DNA of 64,000 bases from a virus. Location of the stretch: positions 186,001-250,000 of IMG/VR virus record IMGVR_UViG_3300025133_009608; one strand, written 5' to 3'. Under the pieces are notes generated by a model. That model ran no database searches. It was not told the origin of the DNA and worked only from the letters and a program-made list of their open reading frames with translations. The position numbers and the translations under genes are program-made. Shown here one piece after another: positions 32,379 to 40,989 of the stretch (positions are counted from its first letter, which is position 1; the number at the start of each line of letters is the position of its first letter).

Positions 32379-33002
32379 TTAGCTCGGGAGGCACGAATCC
32401 CACGGCCTTCCCCCTTTTCCAAATACGTGCCCAGAATCCCTGCCGAGCTCTACCCAGCAATTATTTTCTTGCCGAGCCCAGTAGGGCGGAGAAGAAAGCC
32501 TTATACTGTAATAATAAGATGCATTTCCAATTTCGCCACCACTTTTTTCTCCGGAGCTTACAATCTGCCTTGCGGCCGCCCATTTCTCAGTATTTTTGTA
32601 TCTCATGATAAATTCAGAATACGTTGATGCAGAATAGCTATTAAGACATGAAAACTCATACGGAGAAGTAACTACTTCGTACATTGACTTCCCTGAATAT
32701 TCAGACCTGTTTTTTATAACTGTAAATACATTCTTCATAGCAACCACTCCTTGTGCTTGCGCCTCCGCCATTACTACTGATATAATTAAATCAATTGAAT
32801 TAGATGGCTCCGGGACGACAATAAGCTGCCCAGCCCATATCCTGCCCGGGGTTACCCCCGGGTTGGCAAGGCGCAGCTCTTCTTGTGACACTCCCATTCT
32901 TTCTGCTATCTGCCCAAATGTATCACCAGGTACAACAACATATGTTGACTCAGAGGCCATAATTATCTTTATGTAACTCTCTATTTTGTTTTTTCTTTTC
33001 AC
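32379..33002 (-). CDS. LysM-SleB-type cell wall hydrolase (endolysin candidate)
   Basis: A 207-residue protein (or 193 from an ATG at 32960). A LysM peptidoglycan-binding domain (about 20-65: YVVVPGDTFGQIAERMG then GQLIVVP) precedes a SleB/CwlJ-type hydrolase domain with VVMAEAQAQG containing the catalytic-type Glu, and a C-terminal GHVFGKGG segment. No signal peptide, so release would need a holin. The GTG at 33002 overlaps the PhoH stop (GTGA), supporting translational coupling. A good candidate for the true endolysin. Confidence 0.85.
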   Translation of the reverse strand: MKRKNKIESYIKIIMASESTYVVVPGDTFGQIAERMGVSQEELRLANPGVTPGRIWAGQLIVVPEPSNSIDLIISVVMAEAQAQGVVAMKNVFTVIKNRSEYSGKSMYEVVTSPYEFSCLNSYSASTYSEFIMRYKNTEKWAAARQIVSSGEKSGGEIGNASYYYSIRLSSPPYWARQENNCWVELGRDSGHVFGKGGRPWDSCLPS

Positions 33003-34297
33003 AGAATTTCCGCCGCATGCGTTGCTAGTGGGCTGCGAACTCCCTTTAGGAGAGTTATGTGTCCGGCGAGCTCAAAGTCTTTAAACTTCTCTACAATAGC
33101 TCCGAGGCCGCAGGTGCTTGAGTCAAGGTGCGGCGCATCGATCTGCTCCAAGTCACCAAGCATAATTAGCTTCGAGCCCTCACCCATCCTAGTAATAACG
33201 GCTTTTGCTTCATGCAGCGTGATGTTCTGTGACTCATCTAGAATAAATAAAGTTCTTGGCAGGCTTCGTCCCCGAATGTGTGACAGTGCTTGAATTTCAA
33301 TAATTCCCTTATCAATCATTAAGTCCAAATAATCTCTTCCGTTTTTGAATATTATTTCAAGATTATCAAATATCGGCTGTAGCCATGGGGCCATCTTCTC
33401 TTCTAGCAGTCCGGGAAGGAATCCTATATCGGCGCTCATGCTTTCAGTTGGCCGAGAGATGATGATCTTGTCGTACGTCCCTATGTTTAGTTGGTGAATT
33501 GCCGCCACGGCAGCAAGCAAAGTCTTTCCACAACCGCTTTTTCCTGTTATAGTTGCGAGATGAACGTTGCTATCAAGAAGCATGTCCATCGCGAATGCTT
33601 GCTCTTTGTTTCTTGGAGATATTCCCTCTATGCCAAACCCCTTTGCGGAGGCAAATATTAGGGGCTTTATCTCTCCTCCTCGAAACGATGCGAGCGCACT
33701 CTGCTGCCCACCCTTTACTACTACAAATTCATTTGGCTCCAAAGAGAGATCATCAGCCTCAACGTAGCCCTCGCTGTAAAACGAATTTATCTGCTCGGGA
33801 GTCATATTCAATACAGAGACTCCAGTAAAAGCGCCTCTTCGCTCTACTCTTGCCTTTTCTTTTATATAATTTTCAGCTTTTAACCCAAGGCTATCACACT
33901 TTACTCTTACATTTATATCTCTAGAGACTAGGAAAACATTATCATTATTTTTCGAAAGCTTTACTGCGACAGATATAATTTTATTATCATTAGAGTCGGA
34001 CATTCCGGATGGAAGAATCGAGGTATCAGAGTCGGTTGATACAATGATCGTCTGGCCGTTATCAAGTGAGATTCCGTCTTGCAATGATCCTTTTTCTCGC
34101 AATTTGTCCAAAAAACGATTGATATACCGAGCAGAGTTTCCGGCCGAATCATTTCTAGTTTTTATATTATCTATTTCTTCTAACACTACCATTGGCAAAA
34201 CCACATCGGTATCTGGGAATCCGTGTATCGAGTCTTCATGATAAATTAAAACTGAAGTATCTAATACAAATGTTTTTCTTTTACTCTTCTCTGTCAT
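32999..34297 (-). CDS. PIN-PhoH ATPase/RNase
   Basis: A 432-residue protein. N-terminal PIN nuclease domain (FVLDTSVLIY at 10-19, Glu40, Asp-rich sites near 104 and 127), linker, then a PhoH P-loop ATPase domain with Walker A GKSGCGKT (252-259), Walker B LFILDESQ and a GDLEQID switch. PhoH2-type proteins couple RNA unwinding to PIN cleavage; phage PhoH proteins are widespread. It likely acts on RNA turnover during infection. Its 5-prime end overlaps the gene at 34281-34631 by 17 bases. Confidence 0.93.
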   Translation of the reverse strand: MTEKSKRKTFVLDTSVLIYHEDSIHGFPDTDVVLPMVVLEEIDNIKTRNDSAGNSARYINRFLDKLREKGSLQDGISLDNGQTIIVSTDSDTSILPSGMSDSNDNKIISVAVKLSKNNDNVFLVSRDINVRVKCDSLGLKAENYIKEKARVERRGAFTGVSVLNMTPEQINSFYSEGYVEADDLSLEPNEFVVVKGGQQSALASFRGGEIKPLIFASAKGFGIEGISPRNKEQAFAMDMLLDSNVHLATITGKSGCGKTLLAAVAAIHQLNIGTYDKIIISRPTESMSADIGFLPGLLEEKMAPWLQPIFDNLEIIFKNGRDYLDLMIDKGIIEIQALSHIRGRSLPRTLFILDESQNITLHEAKAVITRMGEGSKLIMLGDLEQIDAPHLDSSTCGLGAIVEKFKDFELAGHITLLKGVRSPLATHAAEIL

Positions 34298-34631
34298 TGT
34301 CTAAAATCTCCTCTTCTGCAATTGACCAGTGCTCAAGAGTTATCTCATAATAAAGATCTCCACTGGGTTCTTCCTTCATCTTCATTTCTGGGCCAGCCCA
34401 CTCTCCAATTACCTCTCCTTCGTGAGAAACGCTAAGGGCTCCAATTCCTGGGTAATCTATAATTTCTAGATCATTGCTTATAAAATATTCAACCATGATA
34501 TCCCGGGGCATATTAAGTATATCTGTCTCATCTATACCAATATAAATTAATAAGTTTGAAAGCCACTGAGATCTAACCTCGCTTATTGTGTCATCAAAGC
34601 CAGTTCTATCTGTTAAAATTATTGTTTTCAT
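34281..34631 (-). CDS. Hypothetical acidic protein
   Basis: A 116-residue, Glu/Asp-rich protein with no recognised motif. It lies between the ribonucleotide reductase and PhoH genes with overlaps or short gaps, so it belongs to the same transcript. Confidence 0.6.
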   Translation of the reverse strand: MKTIILTDRTGFDDTISEVRSQWLSNLLIYIGIDETDILNMPRDIMVEYFISNDLEIIDYPGIGALSVSHEGEVIGEWAGPEMKMKEEPSGDLYYEITLEHWSIAEEEILDNDREE

Positions 34632-34643
34632 TCGAAGGTCGCA

Positions 34644-37169
34644 CTATCCACAGCGACTAGCCCCACAGCCAAGGCAGGTTGCACAGCCCTCCTGATAGAT
34701 AAGAGACCCTTCAGAGCCGCAACTCTGACAGGCCCGCTCAGATACCGCTGTTCCATCGCTTATATATTTCTTCAATACTCTGGCAACAACTTTGGAAAAC
34801 GATGAAAAATCTGCATCTTTATCCTTCTGAAGCTGCTCTACCATGTAATTAACTGGCGCTCCATGCCTGAGCCCGAGAGATATGGTTCTTGTGAATGCTG
34901 AATAATTTGGATTATCAAATATTTCAACTATATTTTTAACAACAAACTCATCGTCCTTCTCTCCGAATGATAAATCATATATTGAATTCATCGTCTTTCT
35001 GGACCTTTTCGTTATGGTCCCTTTCGCAAATGATCTCGGAATCTCCACATACCGGCTGAGCCCTCCGAATACCTCGTAGGGTCGCCCGCTCATTATGCCC
35101 ACCAGAATCGTCCACGCCTCGCCCTTGATGGATGCCCGATGGATTTCGCAAGAAAGGCTATCGGGGCGCCTGGGGGCCGAGTGCTGGTCAAAGATGCTAT
35201 CGCTATCATCGCTCGCATCACTCTTTGATATTAGAACCCCGTCTCTGCTTCCTTCGACATATACTGTCATGCCCTTTAGTCCCATTTCCCATCCTTTTCG
35301 GTAGATATTATCGACATCTTTTGCAGTGGCACTGCTCGGTAAGTTTGTGGTTCTGCTTATTGCATGGCAAATCCATTTTTGAGCCGCAGCCTGAAGCCTA
35401 ACTCCAGACTCCCAATCTATTTCTGCCGATGTCGCCCCGTGATAGGGGGACTCTGCCGGATCCGACTTCCCGGATATCTCCATCCATTTTTTAAAATTAT
35501 GATGATAAACAGAAAAGTGCTGCCACTTATCTCCCATCTCATCTATAAAGTCAATCGCAGAATCATCATAAGATGATATATTCATAGGGATCTTCTTTCT
35601 CCTAATATATTCAAGCCTAAAGGAGGGCTCGATTCCCGAAGTGGTTTGAGTAAGGCAGGATACGCTCCCGCAAGGCGCGATTGTTGAAATAGATATATTT
35701 CTCCGTCCATGCTTAAGATGCAGTTCCCTGAGCATATCGCTCTCAGCGAATAGGCGCTCTATAAATGGATGGCCTTCTTCTTTTTCAAAAGAGTAAATCT
35801 CAAAAGCCCCCCGCTCCGATGCCAGCATACATGACTCTGTATACGATGATATTGCAAGTTCTTTTGTTATCTTTTCAATCATCGCGATAGATTCGTCCGA
35901 TCCATACCTGAGTCCGAGCATCGCAACGGTATCTCCAAGGCCGGTCATTCCAAGGCCCGTTCTTCTCCCTGCCTCTGCAGACTTCCTGATTTTCAGCCAC
36001 AGACTCAATTCTACTGCCTTCGTGTCCTCCGGTTCTGGATCGGATTTTATTTTTCTTATAATATTATCGATATGGTCGATTTCTATATCTACCATATCAT
36101 CCATCAGTCTCTGGGCCTTTCTGGTTAGTTTTGAAAATAGTTTAAAATCAAATTTTGAATTATTTTTAAATGGGTTTTCCACGAAAGAGGTGGTATTTAA
36201 TAGCAATAGTCTACAGCTGTCGTTTGGAGATAAGACCAACTCTGAGCATGGATTGGTGCTTGTTATCCCAAATCCCTCCGACTCATAAGCATTGGCAGGA
36301 GTATTGTTTAGTATGTTATCCCAGAATAATATGCCAGGCTCGGCAGAAACATGTGCTGCCGAAACAATTTCTCCCCAGAGAGCTTTCGCTGATACCATTT
36401 TTGATATCTTAATCTCTGAGTCCTTTGCGTCTACCGGCCACCGAAGCTGAGCATCAGAATCAGACTCTACCGCACTCATAAATTCGTCGGAAAGCCTTAT
36501 AGATATATTTGCTCCAGTAACCTTTGTCTTGTCTTTCTTTATTTCTATAAATGTTTTTATATCAGGATGATGGACAGATATCGTGATCATCAGCGCCCCT
36601 CTTCGATTGCCTTGTGCTACCTCTCTGCACGAATTAGAGAACCTCTCCATGAAGATCCCGATTCCATCTGTGGTCTTCGCCGCATTGGACGTTGGCATGC
36701 CCTGCGGCCTTATATTTGAAATATCAAACCCAACGCCGCCTCGGCGCTTCATGATCTGCACCTGTTCCTGGTCTGTTTTTAGGATTCCTCCATAGGAATC
36801 TATAGGAGAGTCGATCACGAAGCAGTTCGATACAGATTGGATTTGAAACTTATTCCCTATGGCCGACATCGGAGATCCCTGCGGGACAATATACTTAAAT
36901 CCATCGAGTAGACCGAAGATCTCTTTTTCGCTCATTGGGTTATCGTATCTTTTTTCAATTCTGGAGAACTCTCTCGCTAATCGCTGGTGCATTTGTCTCG
37001 GCGATGTCTCAAGAAAGTCTCCATCTAAATTTTGCAGCGCATACTTCGAAGTCCAGACTCCCGCAGCAAGCTCGTCTCCGTCAAAGTACTCTAGGGCGCC
37101 GCTATATGCGTCATTGTATGTGCTCATCTTGTCATCTCTGAGCTTGATTTTTTCTAATTCATTTTCCAT
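34644..37169 (-). CDS. Adenosylcobalamin-dependent (class II) ribonucleotide reductase
   Basis: An 841-residue enzyme that makes deoxynucleotides using B12. Catalytic residues by motif: Cys116 in SNCF and Cys319 as the redox pair, NPCSE at 306-310 with thiyl Cys308 and Glu310, Asn306, and the substrate-phosphate loop STIAPCGSVSCL near 500. The GIEP motif follows. The C-terminal tail carries a CxxC...CxxC zinc ribbon (CQSCG, CATCLGC) like other NrdJ proteins. It works aerobically or anaerobically but needs host cobalamin, a clue to the host. It follows the sigma gene by two bases. Confidence 0.95.
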   Translation of the reverse strand: MENELEKIKLRDDKMSTYNDAYSGALEYFDGDELAAGVWTSKYALQNLDGDFLETSPRQMHQRLAREFSRIEKRYDNPMSEKEIFGLLDGFKYIVPQGSPMSAIGNKFQIQSVSNCFVIDSPIDSYGGILKTDQEQVQIMKRRGGVGFDISNIRPQGMPTSNAAKTTDGIGIFMERFSNSCREVAQGNRRGALMITISVHHPDIKTFIEIKKDKTKVTGANISIRLSDEFMSAVESDSDAQLRWPVDAKDSEIKISKMVSAKALWGEIVSAAHVSAEPGILFWDNILNNTPANAYESEGFGITSTNPCSELVLSPNDSCRLLLLNTTSFVENPFKNNSKFDFKLFSKLTRKAQRLMDDMVDIEIDHIDNIIRKIKSDPEPEDTKAVELSLWLKIRKSAEAGRRTGLGMTGLGDTVAMLGLRYGSDESIAMIEKITKELAISSYTESCMLASERGAFEIYSFEKEEGHPFIERLFAESDMLRELHLKHGRRNISISTIAPCGSVSCLTQTTSGIEPSFRLEYIRRKKIPMNISSYDDSAIDFIDEMGDKWQHFSVYHHNFKKWMEISGKSDPAESPYHGATSAEIDWESGVRLQAAAQKWICHAISRTTNLPSSATAKDVDNIYRKGWEMGLKGMTVYVEGSRDGVLISKSDASDDSDSIFDQHSAPRRPDSLSCEIHRASIKGEAWTILVGIMSGRPYEVFGGLSRYVEIPRSFAKGTITKRSRKTMNSIYDLSFGEKDDEFVVKNIVEIFDNPNYSAFTRTISLGLRHGAPVNYMVEQLQKDKDADFSSFSKVVARVLKKYISDGTAVSERACQSCGSEGSLIYQEGCATCLGCGASRCG

Positions 37170-37170
37170 A

Positions 37171-37710
37171 TTATCGGCTCTCTACTTTTAGGTTTTTGAT
37201 CGCTTCATTTTTTATCTGACGAACCCTTTCTGGGGAAACTCCGATATCTTTTCCGATTTCGGCCAAAGTATGTCCGAATAGAATATTTTTAATTAATACG
37301 CCACTCGCCCTTCTATCCGAGTAGTTTTTTACATCAATAATAGTGGTGGCCCCATCTTCGTAACAACTACAGGTGCTTGCAAGCATATCTCTGCATATCT
37401 TTTTCGCAGCGCTATTTTTTTGATTTTTTGAAAACGAGTCCCTTAAGCCGTTTGCCACATTCCAATGCATCCATCTAAAGAAATCAAATTCCTTTTTATA
37501 ATCATAAGAAGAGATGGCGCGCCACATACCCAGCTTTATAATTTGGAGAACATCATCCTTTTCCGAAAAGAATCTAGACTTATTGAACTTACTCTCGGCC
37601 AGATGCTGAACTTTTCCGAATAATTCGTGCCTCCATTTCAATGAATCATTATTTTCATTAATTATATAAAGTATTTTTATATCCAAATTGGTTATGCTAT
37701 AAAACGTCAC
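37171..37710 (-). CDS. Phage sigma factor (sigma-70 family, two-domain)
   Basis: A 179-residue protein with a region 2-like part (about 49-95: DDVLQIIKLGMWRAISSYDY, then FRWMHWNVANGLRDSF) and a region 4-type helix-turn-helix (about 145-176: HTLAEIGKDIGVSPERVRQIK). No region 1 or 3. It should redirect host RNA polymerase to phage promoters, like T4 gp55 but with a clear region 4. The GTG start at 37710 overlaps the stop of the DAC gene (GTGA), with GAGG upstream, so the two are translationally coupled. Its promoter targets are not known; the boxes at 1-5800 are one candidate set. Confidence 0.85.
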   Translation of the reverse strand: MTFYSITNLDIKILYIINENNDSLKWRHELFGKVQHLAESKFNKSRFFSEKDDVLQIIKLGMWRAISSYDYKKEFDFFRWMHWNVANGLRDSFSKNQKNSAAKKICRDMLASTCSCYEDGATTIIDVKNYSDRRASGVLIKNILFGHTLAEIGKDIGVSPERVRQIKNEAIKNLKVESR

Positions 37711-38288
37711 TTACCATCCTCTTCATCGTCATCTCTTGGGTGATATTGGTCAACAAAAACTCCTTCTTTCCAGGTTCTAACAACGGATGTTTCCTCAGAC
37801 AAGGTAAACACGGCCATAACGTCTTCTCTTGTAGAAAATGATGCCGCACTAATATGCCTAGTCCCGCATCCCTCTGGAACTTCAAGAGCCGGATTTTCTA
37901 CAATTAGATAAATTCTATTTCCAATTATTTGTCCATTTCTATTTACAATAACGGCGCCATCATGGCCTTCTTCTAGCAAGAGCTTTATATCATCTTTAAA
38001 AGAAAGAGAGGAAACGTCCATATATTTTTGGATTGGATTTACTCCAATCTGTCTCATTCCGCCTATTATGTGCCCCTTCGCAGTGTCAAATACCCCAAGC
38101 ACAACCAGGATCCCTATGGTCTTCTTCTTTTCGAGAAAGTCTTTTGAGATTTCACATAAAAAGCTAAAAATTCTCTTTTCTACTTTCTGGTGCTCTCTTG
38201 CTGCGCTAAATTGAAACGAAAAATCTGCCGATGCAGATTTGTTATGGGCCACAGGCCCCAGCTGTTCGGTTGGTTGATCGTCGTTCAT
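37707..38288 (-). CDS. DAC-domain protein, probable diadenylate cyclase
   Basis: A 193-residue protein. After an N-terminal helical part (1-55), a DisA_N/DAC-type domain carries HDGAVIV (109-115, with the substrate-binding DGA), GTRHISAA (142-149, aligned with the GTRHRAA motif of DisA/CdaA) and SEETSVV (164-170). These enzymes join two ATP to c-di-AMP. The second Arg of the RHR motif is Ile here, so activity may be changed. There is no DisA DNA-binding C-terminus and no membrane segment. The gene overlaps the phage sigma gene and lies next to the SpoVR-YeaH-PrkA triad. Alternatively it binds or decoys a nucleotide signal. Confidence 0.8.
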   Translation of the reverse strand: MNDDQPTEQLGPVAHNKSASADFSFQFSAAREHQKVEKRIFSFLCEISKDFLEKKKTIGILVVLGVFDTAKGHIIGGMRQIGVNPIQKYMDVSSLSFKDDIKLLLEEGHDGAVIVNRNGQIIGNRIYLIVENPALEVPEGCGTRHISAASFSTREDVMAVFTLSEETSVVRTWKEGVFVDQYHPRDDDEEDGK

Positions 38289-38365
38289 TCTAAACCTCGG
38301 ATTGTTTTGTGTGGCTAGATTATACTAATCCGAAGGCAAGGTTTTTCGATAAAAACTTATTTTAT

Positions 38366-39757
38366 TTATCCACTAAACCCAAGCTCGTCACGAGTATAGT
38401 GCAGCTCCTCTCCGTCGTCGTCTATTGTCTGAACATTTACTGGGGCTCCCCATACTTCAAACAAGTATCCCATTACCTTTTCTAGGTGCTTGGGATCGAG
38501 AGTCCCAATGTCTCCACTTGTATGTTCGAGCTCCAAGCCCTCATGACTTGCCTTTACAATGCACAGCTCCGGGGCGCGATACCCATAGCAATCAGAAATC
38601 AAATTCTCAACCACATCGTCTAAATCTGTTGATATAATCTTAATAATTTTTCCGGCCTTTTGGTCTTTTATATACTTATAGCAAAACAGCTTGAGGCCCT
38701 CCGCGATCTCCTTGGTCAAATAGGTTCGCACGAAAGATACGTCATCTTCATTTGCAACAACTTCATAAATTTTTTCTAGGCCATTTATTTCAGACTCTCC
38801 GTCTTCAAACTTTTTGTCCCAACGCTTCTTAATGTCGTTTAAAAGAGTGAAGCCCAAAAAGTATGGATTAATTTTTAACTTATTTCCGCCAGGCTGAACA
38901 ACTCTTTCGTGAATCTTTACGAACTCTAGGTATTCGGCCTCTGTGATAGACTTCATTCTGTACATTATCTCCGCGTGAATCCAAGATGCAATCCCTTCGT
39001 TTAGTCGCTGAGTAACGTACTGTGGATAAAAATAATATGACTCCTCTCTGATGATCTCAAAAATATCTCGCTCCCAATCTTCCAAGTTTGCGTGCTGAAT
39101 TAAAAACCACAAAAGATCATATTCAGGATGCGGAGGAAACGTGGGGGGCTTTCTCTCTTTTTTCTTTTTCGGGGTACCAAGAATGTCTACGAACTCATCT
39201 TTGTGCCCTGCTCGCGCTTTATAGGACTTCTTAGGGAGCCCTTTACCATAGGGCTTTCTCAAAACGCCCCTGTGCCAGTCTATATTTTTATCCATAGAAA
39301 AGGCTACATCCATAATATGCTCAACGGCCTTTAGTCCGTGTTTCTCAATGTAGTCATCTATCCTTCTTGCCCTCTCTGCTGCGTGATAAACCATTTTGTT
39401 ATCTGTCTGTTTGAATAAATAATTATGCTTAAAACAGGCAGAGTGACCGAGCACATGTGCCATTACCATTATGTTTGCAATATCTGAATTTGTATCCAAT
39501 AAAAAAGCGTATGACGGATCATTATTTAGCACAAGCTCATAAACCTTTGAGTGTCCCATCTCTCCTTGCATCTTCTGATACTCATAAGACTGCCCATACG
39601 ACCAGTGCCTTGATCTTGACGGAAGACCATAAGACATAACCTCCAAAAGAACCTCCTGTCCAACAACTTCCCATTGGACTGGATAATAATCGAGATTCAA
39701 CTCTTCTTTTGCAATCTTTTCAATTTCTTTAAGTTTTTCTTTTAAATTTTTATTCAT
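38366..39757 (-). CDS. SpoVR family protein
   Basis: A 463-residue SpoVR/YcgB homologue: the N-terminal WSYGQSYEYQKMQGEMG segment (52-68), YELVLNNDPSYAFLLDTN, and a His-containing AHVLGHSACFKHNYLF helix (about 98-113), then the WDKKFEDGE region. It is near full length. In Bacillus SpoVR acts in spore cortex formation; in enterobacteria YcgB belongs to the YeaG-YeaH stress set; biochemical role unclear. Here it directly follows YeaH and PrkA homologues, so the whole triad is present. Confidence 0.93.
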   Translation of the reverse strand: MNKNLKEKLKEIEKIAKEELNLDYYPVQWEVVGQEVLLEVMSYGLPSRSRHWSYGQSYEYQKMQGEMGHSKVYELVLNNDPSYAFLLDTNSDIANIMVMAHVLGHSACFKHNYLFKQTDNKMVYHAAERARRIDDYIEKHGLKAVEHIMDVAFSMDKNIDWHRGVLRKPYGKGLPKKSYKARAGHKDEFVDILGTPKKKKERKPPTFPPHPEYDLLWFLIQHANLEDWERDIFEIIREESYYFYPQYVTQRLNEGIASWIHAEIMYRMKSITEAEYLEFVKIHERVVQPGGNKLKINPYFLGFTLLNDIKKRWDKKFEDGESEINGLEKIYEVVANEDDVSFVRTYLTKEIAEGLKLFCYKYIKDQKAGKIIKIISTDLDDVVENLISDCYGYRAPELCIVKASHEGLELEHTSGDIGTLDPKHLEKVMGYLFEVWGAPVNVQTIDDDGEELHYTRDELGFSG

Positions 39758-39787
39758 GATATAAGCTGCTCCATGGCACCGGATAGA

Positions 39788-40981
39788 TTATTGACCCTTC
39801 TTTTTCTTCTTGGAAATATTATCTATGTTAAAGAACACTTTTAATGCGTCGAACACCTGGCTTCTCTCCGTTACTCTCATGGATACAAATCTAGTTCTAT
39901 TGATCTCTCGGGCAAGCAGGCTTGATAGCAGATCTCCCTCTCGAATCCACGCCCTATGCTCTGTGCTTGGAATAATCTCCCCGTATCCAATGGCCGTAGT
40001 CAGCGGAAGCAGTTTTTTTATATAGTCAACGCACAGAAGGTTATCTTCGCCCCAGTTGTCTCCATCAGACCACTCCATTATATAATTGTTGTATTCCTCG
40101 GGCGGGTGGTTTGACATAATGTGTTCATATGCCATCTTAAATGCAGAACTACACTTTGTTCCTCCGCCGCTATTTACGCTGAAAAATTGCTCTTCATCGA
40201 CTATGAAGGCTTCGGTGTCATGGGCAATAAATACTAGCTTTATATTATCGTACCTTCTCTTTAAAAACTGCACCATCCAGAAATAAAAGCTCTTCGCTAT
40301 ATATCTCTTCTCCTCAGTCATCGAACCGCTGCGGTCCATCATTGCATATATAACAGCGTTTGAATGATACTCTCTTACCGTATCCCAGGACCGATAGCGA
40401 AAATCTGACTCATTTATGCCATCAATTTTCGCCTCACCCTTAGCTGCATTTCTTTTTATGTTTTGAAGAATTGTTTTCTTCAAATCTAAATCTGGATTTA
40501 TTCCCTTCTTCTCAATTGAATCTACCTCTTCGTACTCTACGGCGATTGAGCTTCCAAGGTTTGGTTCCATCCACGGCAAATCCAGCTCCTTAAGAAGCAC
40601 ATCTACTAACTCGTCTATGGATACTTCCGCATCAAAGGTTCGGGGACCCGTTTCATCTCCAGGCTTTCCATCTCCGGGCTTACCCCTTTGGGGTTTTCCG
40701 TTCCCGATTCTAAATTTATCGCCCGGCTTCGTGCTAACCCCCTGGCCGACACCGCCGTTCTTATTTAGTTTCCCATATTTAAATTTGTACTGATCCAAGA
40801 ACTTTATCGGAACTTTTATCTTCTTATTGCCGTCGGTTGTTATAACATTGTATTCTGTAATAAGATCTTTTCCGTGTTTTCTTATGGCGTCTTTTACCAA
40901 CTCCTTATGCCTGTCAGAATCTCTCTTTCCACGGCGTTTAAGATTCCAAATGTCAGAGAGGCTTTTGCCATTTTTCGACAT
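39788..40981 (-). CDS. YeaH/DUF444 (UPF0229) family protein
   Basis: A 397-residue homologue of E. coli YeaH. A basic N-terminus with DRHKELVKDAIRKHGKDLI, a Gly/Lys-rich linker around residues 78-110, then a VWA-like fold with DRSGSMTEEKR (metal-site DxSxS, about 212-222) and a second acidic WSDGDNWGEDN. In bacteria yeaH follows yeaG and is expressed under nutrient stress. Strong AGGATAAGCA ribosome site. It may scaffold or regulate the PrkA kinase. Confidence 0.93.
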   Translation of the reverse strand: MSKNGKSLSDIWNLKRRGKRDSDRHKELVKDAIRKHGKDLITEYNVITTDGNKKIKVPIKFLDQYKFKYGKLNKNGGVGQGVSTKPGDKFRIGNGKPQRGKPGDGKPGDETGPRTFDAEVSIDELVDVLLKELDLPWMEPNLGSSIAVEYEEVDSIEKKGINPDLDLKKTILQNIKRNAAKGEAKIDGINESDFRYRSWDTVREYHSNAVIYAMMDRSGSMTEEKRYIAKSFYFWMVQFLKRRYDNIKLVFIAHDTEAFIVDEEQFFSVNSGGGTKCSSAFKMAYEHIMSNHPPEEYNNYIMEWSDGDNWGEDNLLCVDYIKKLLPLTTAIGYGEIIPSTEHRAWIREGDLLSSLLAREINRTRFVSMRVTERSQVFDALKVFFNIDNISKKKKKGQ

Positions 40982-40989
40982 TGCTTATC

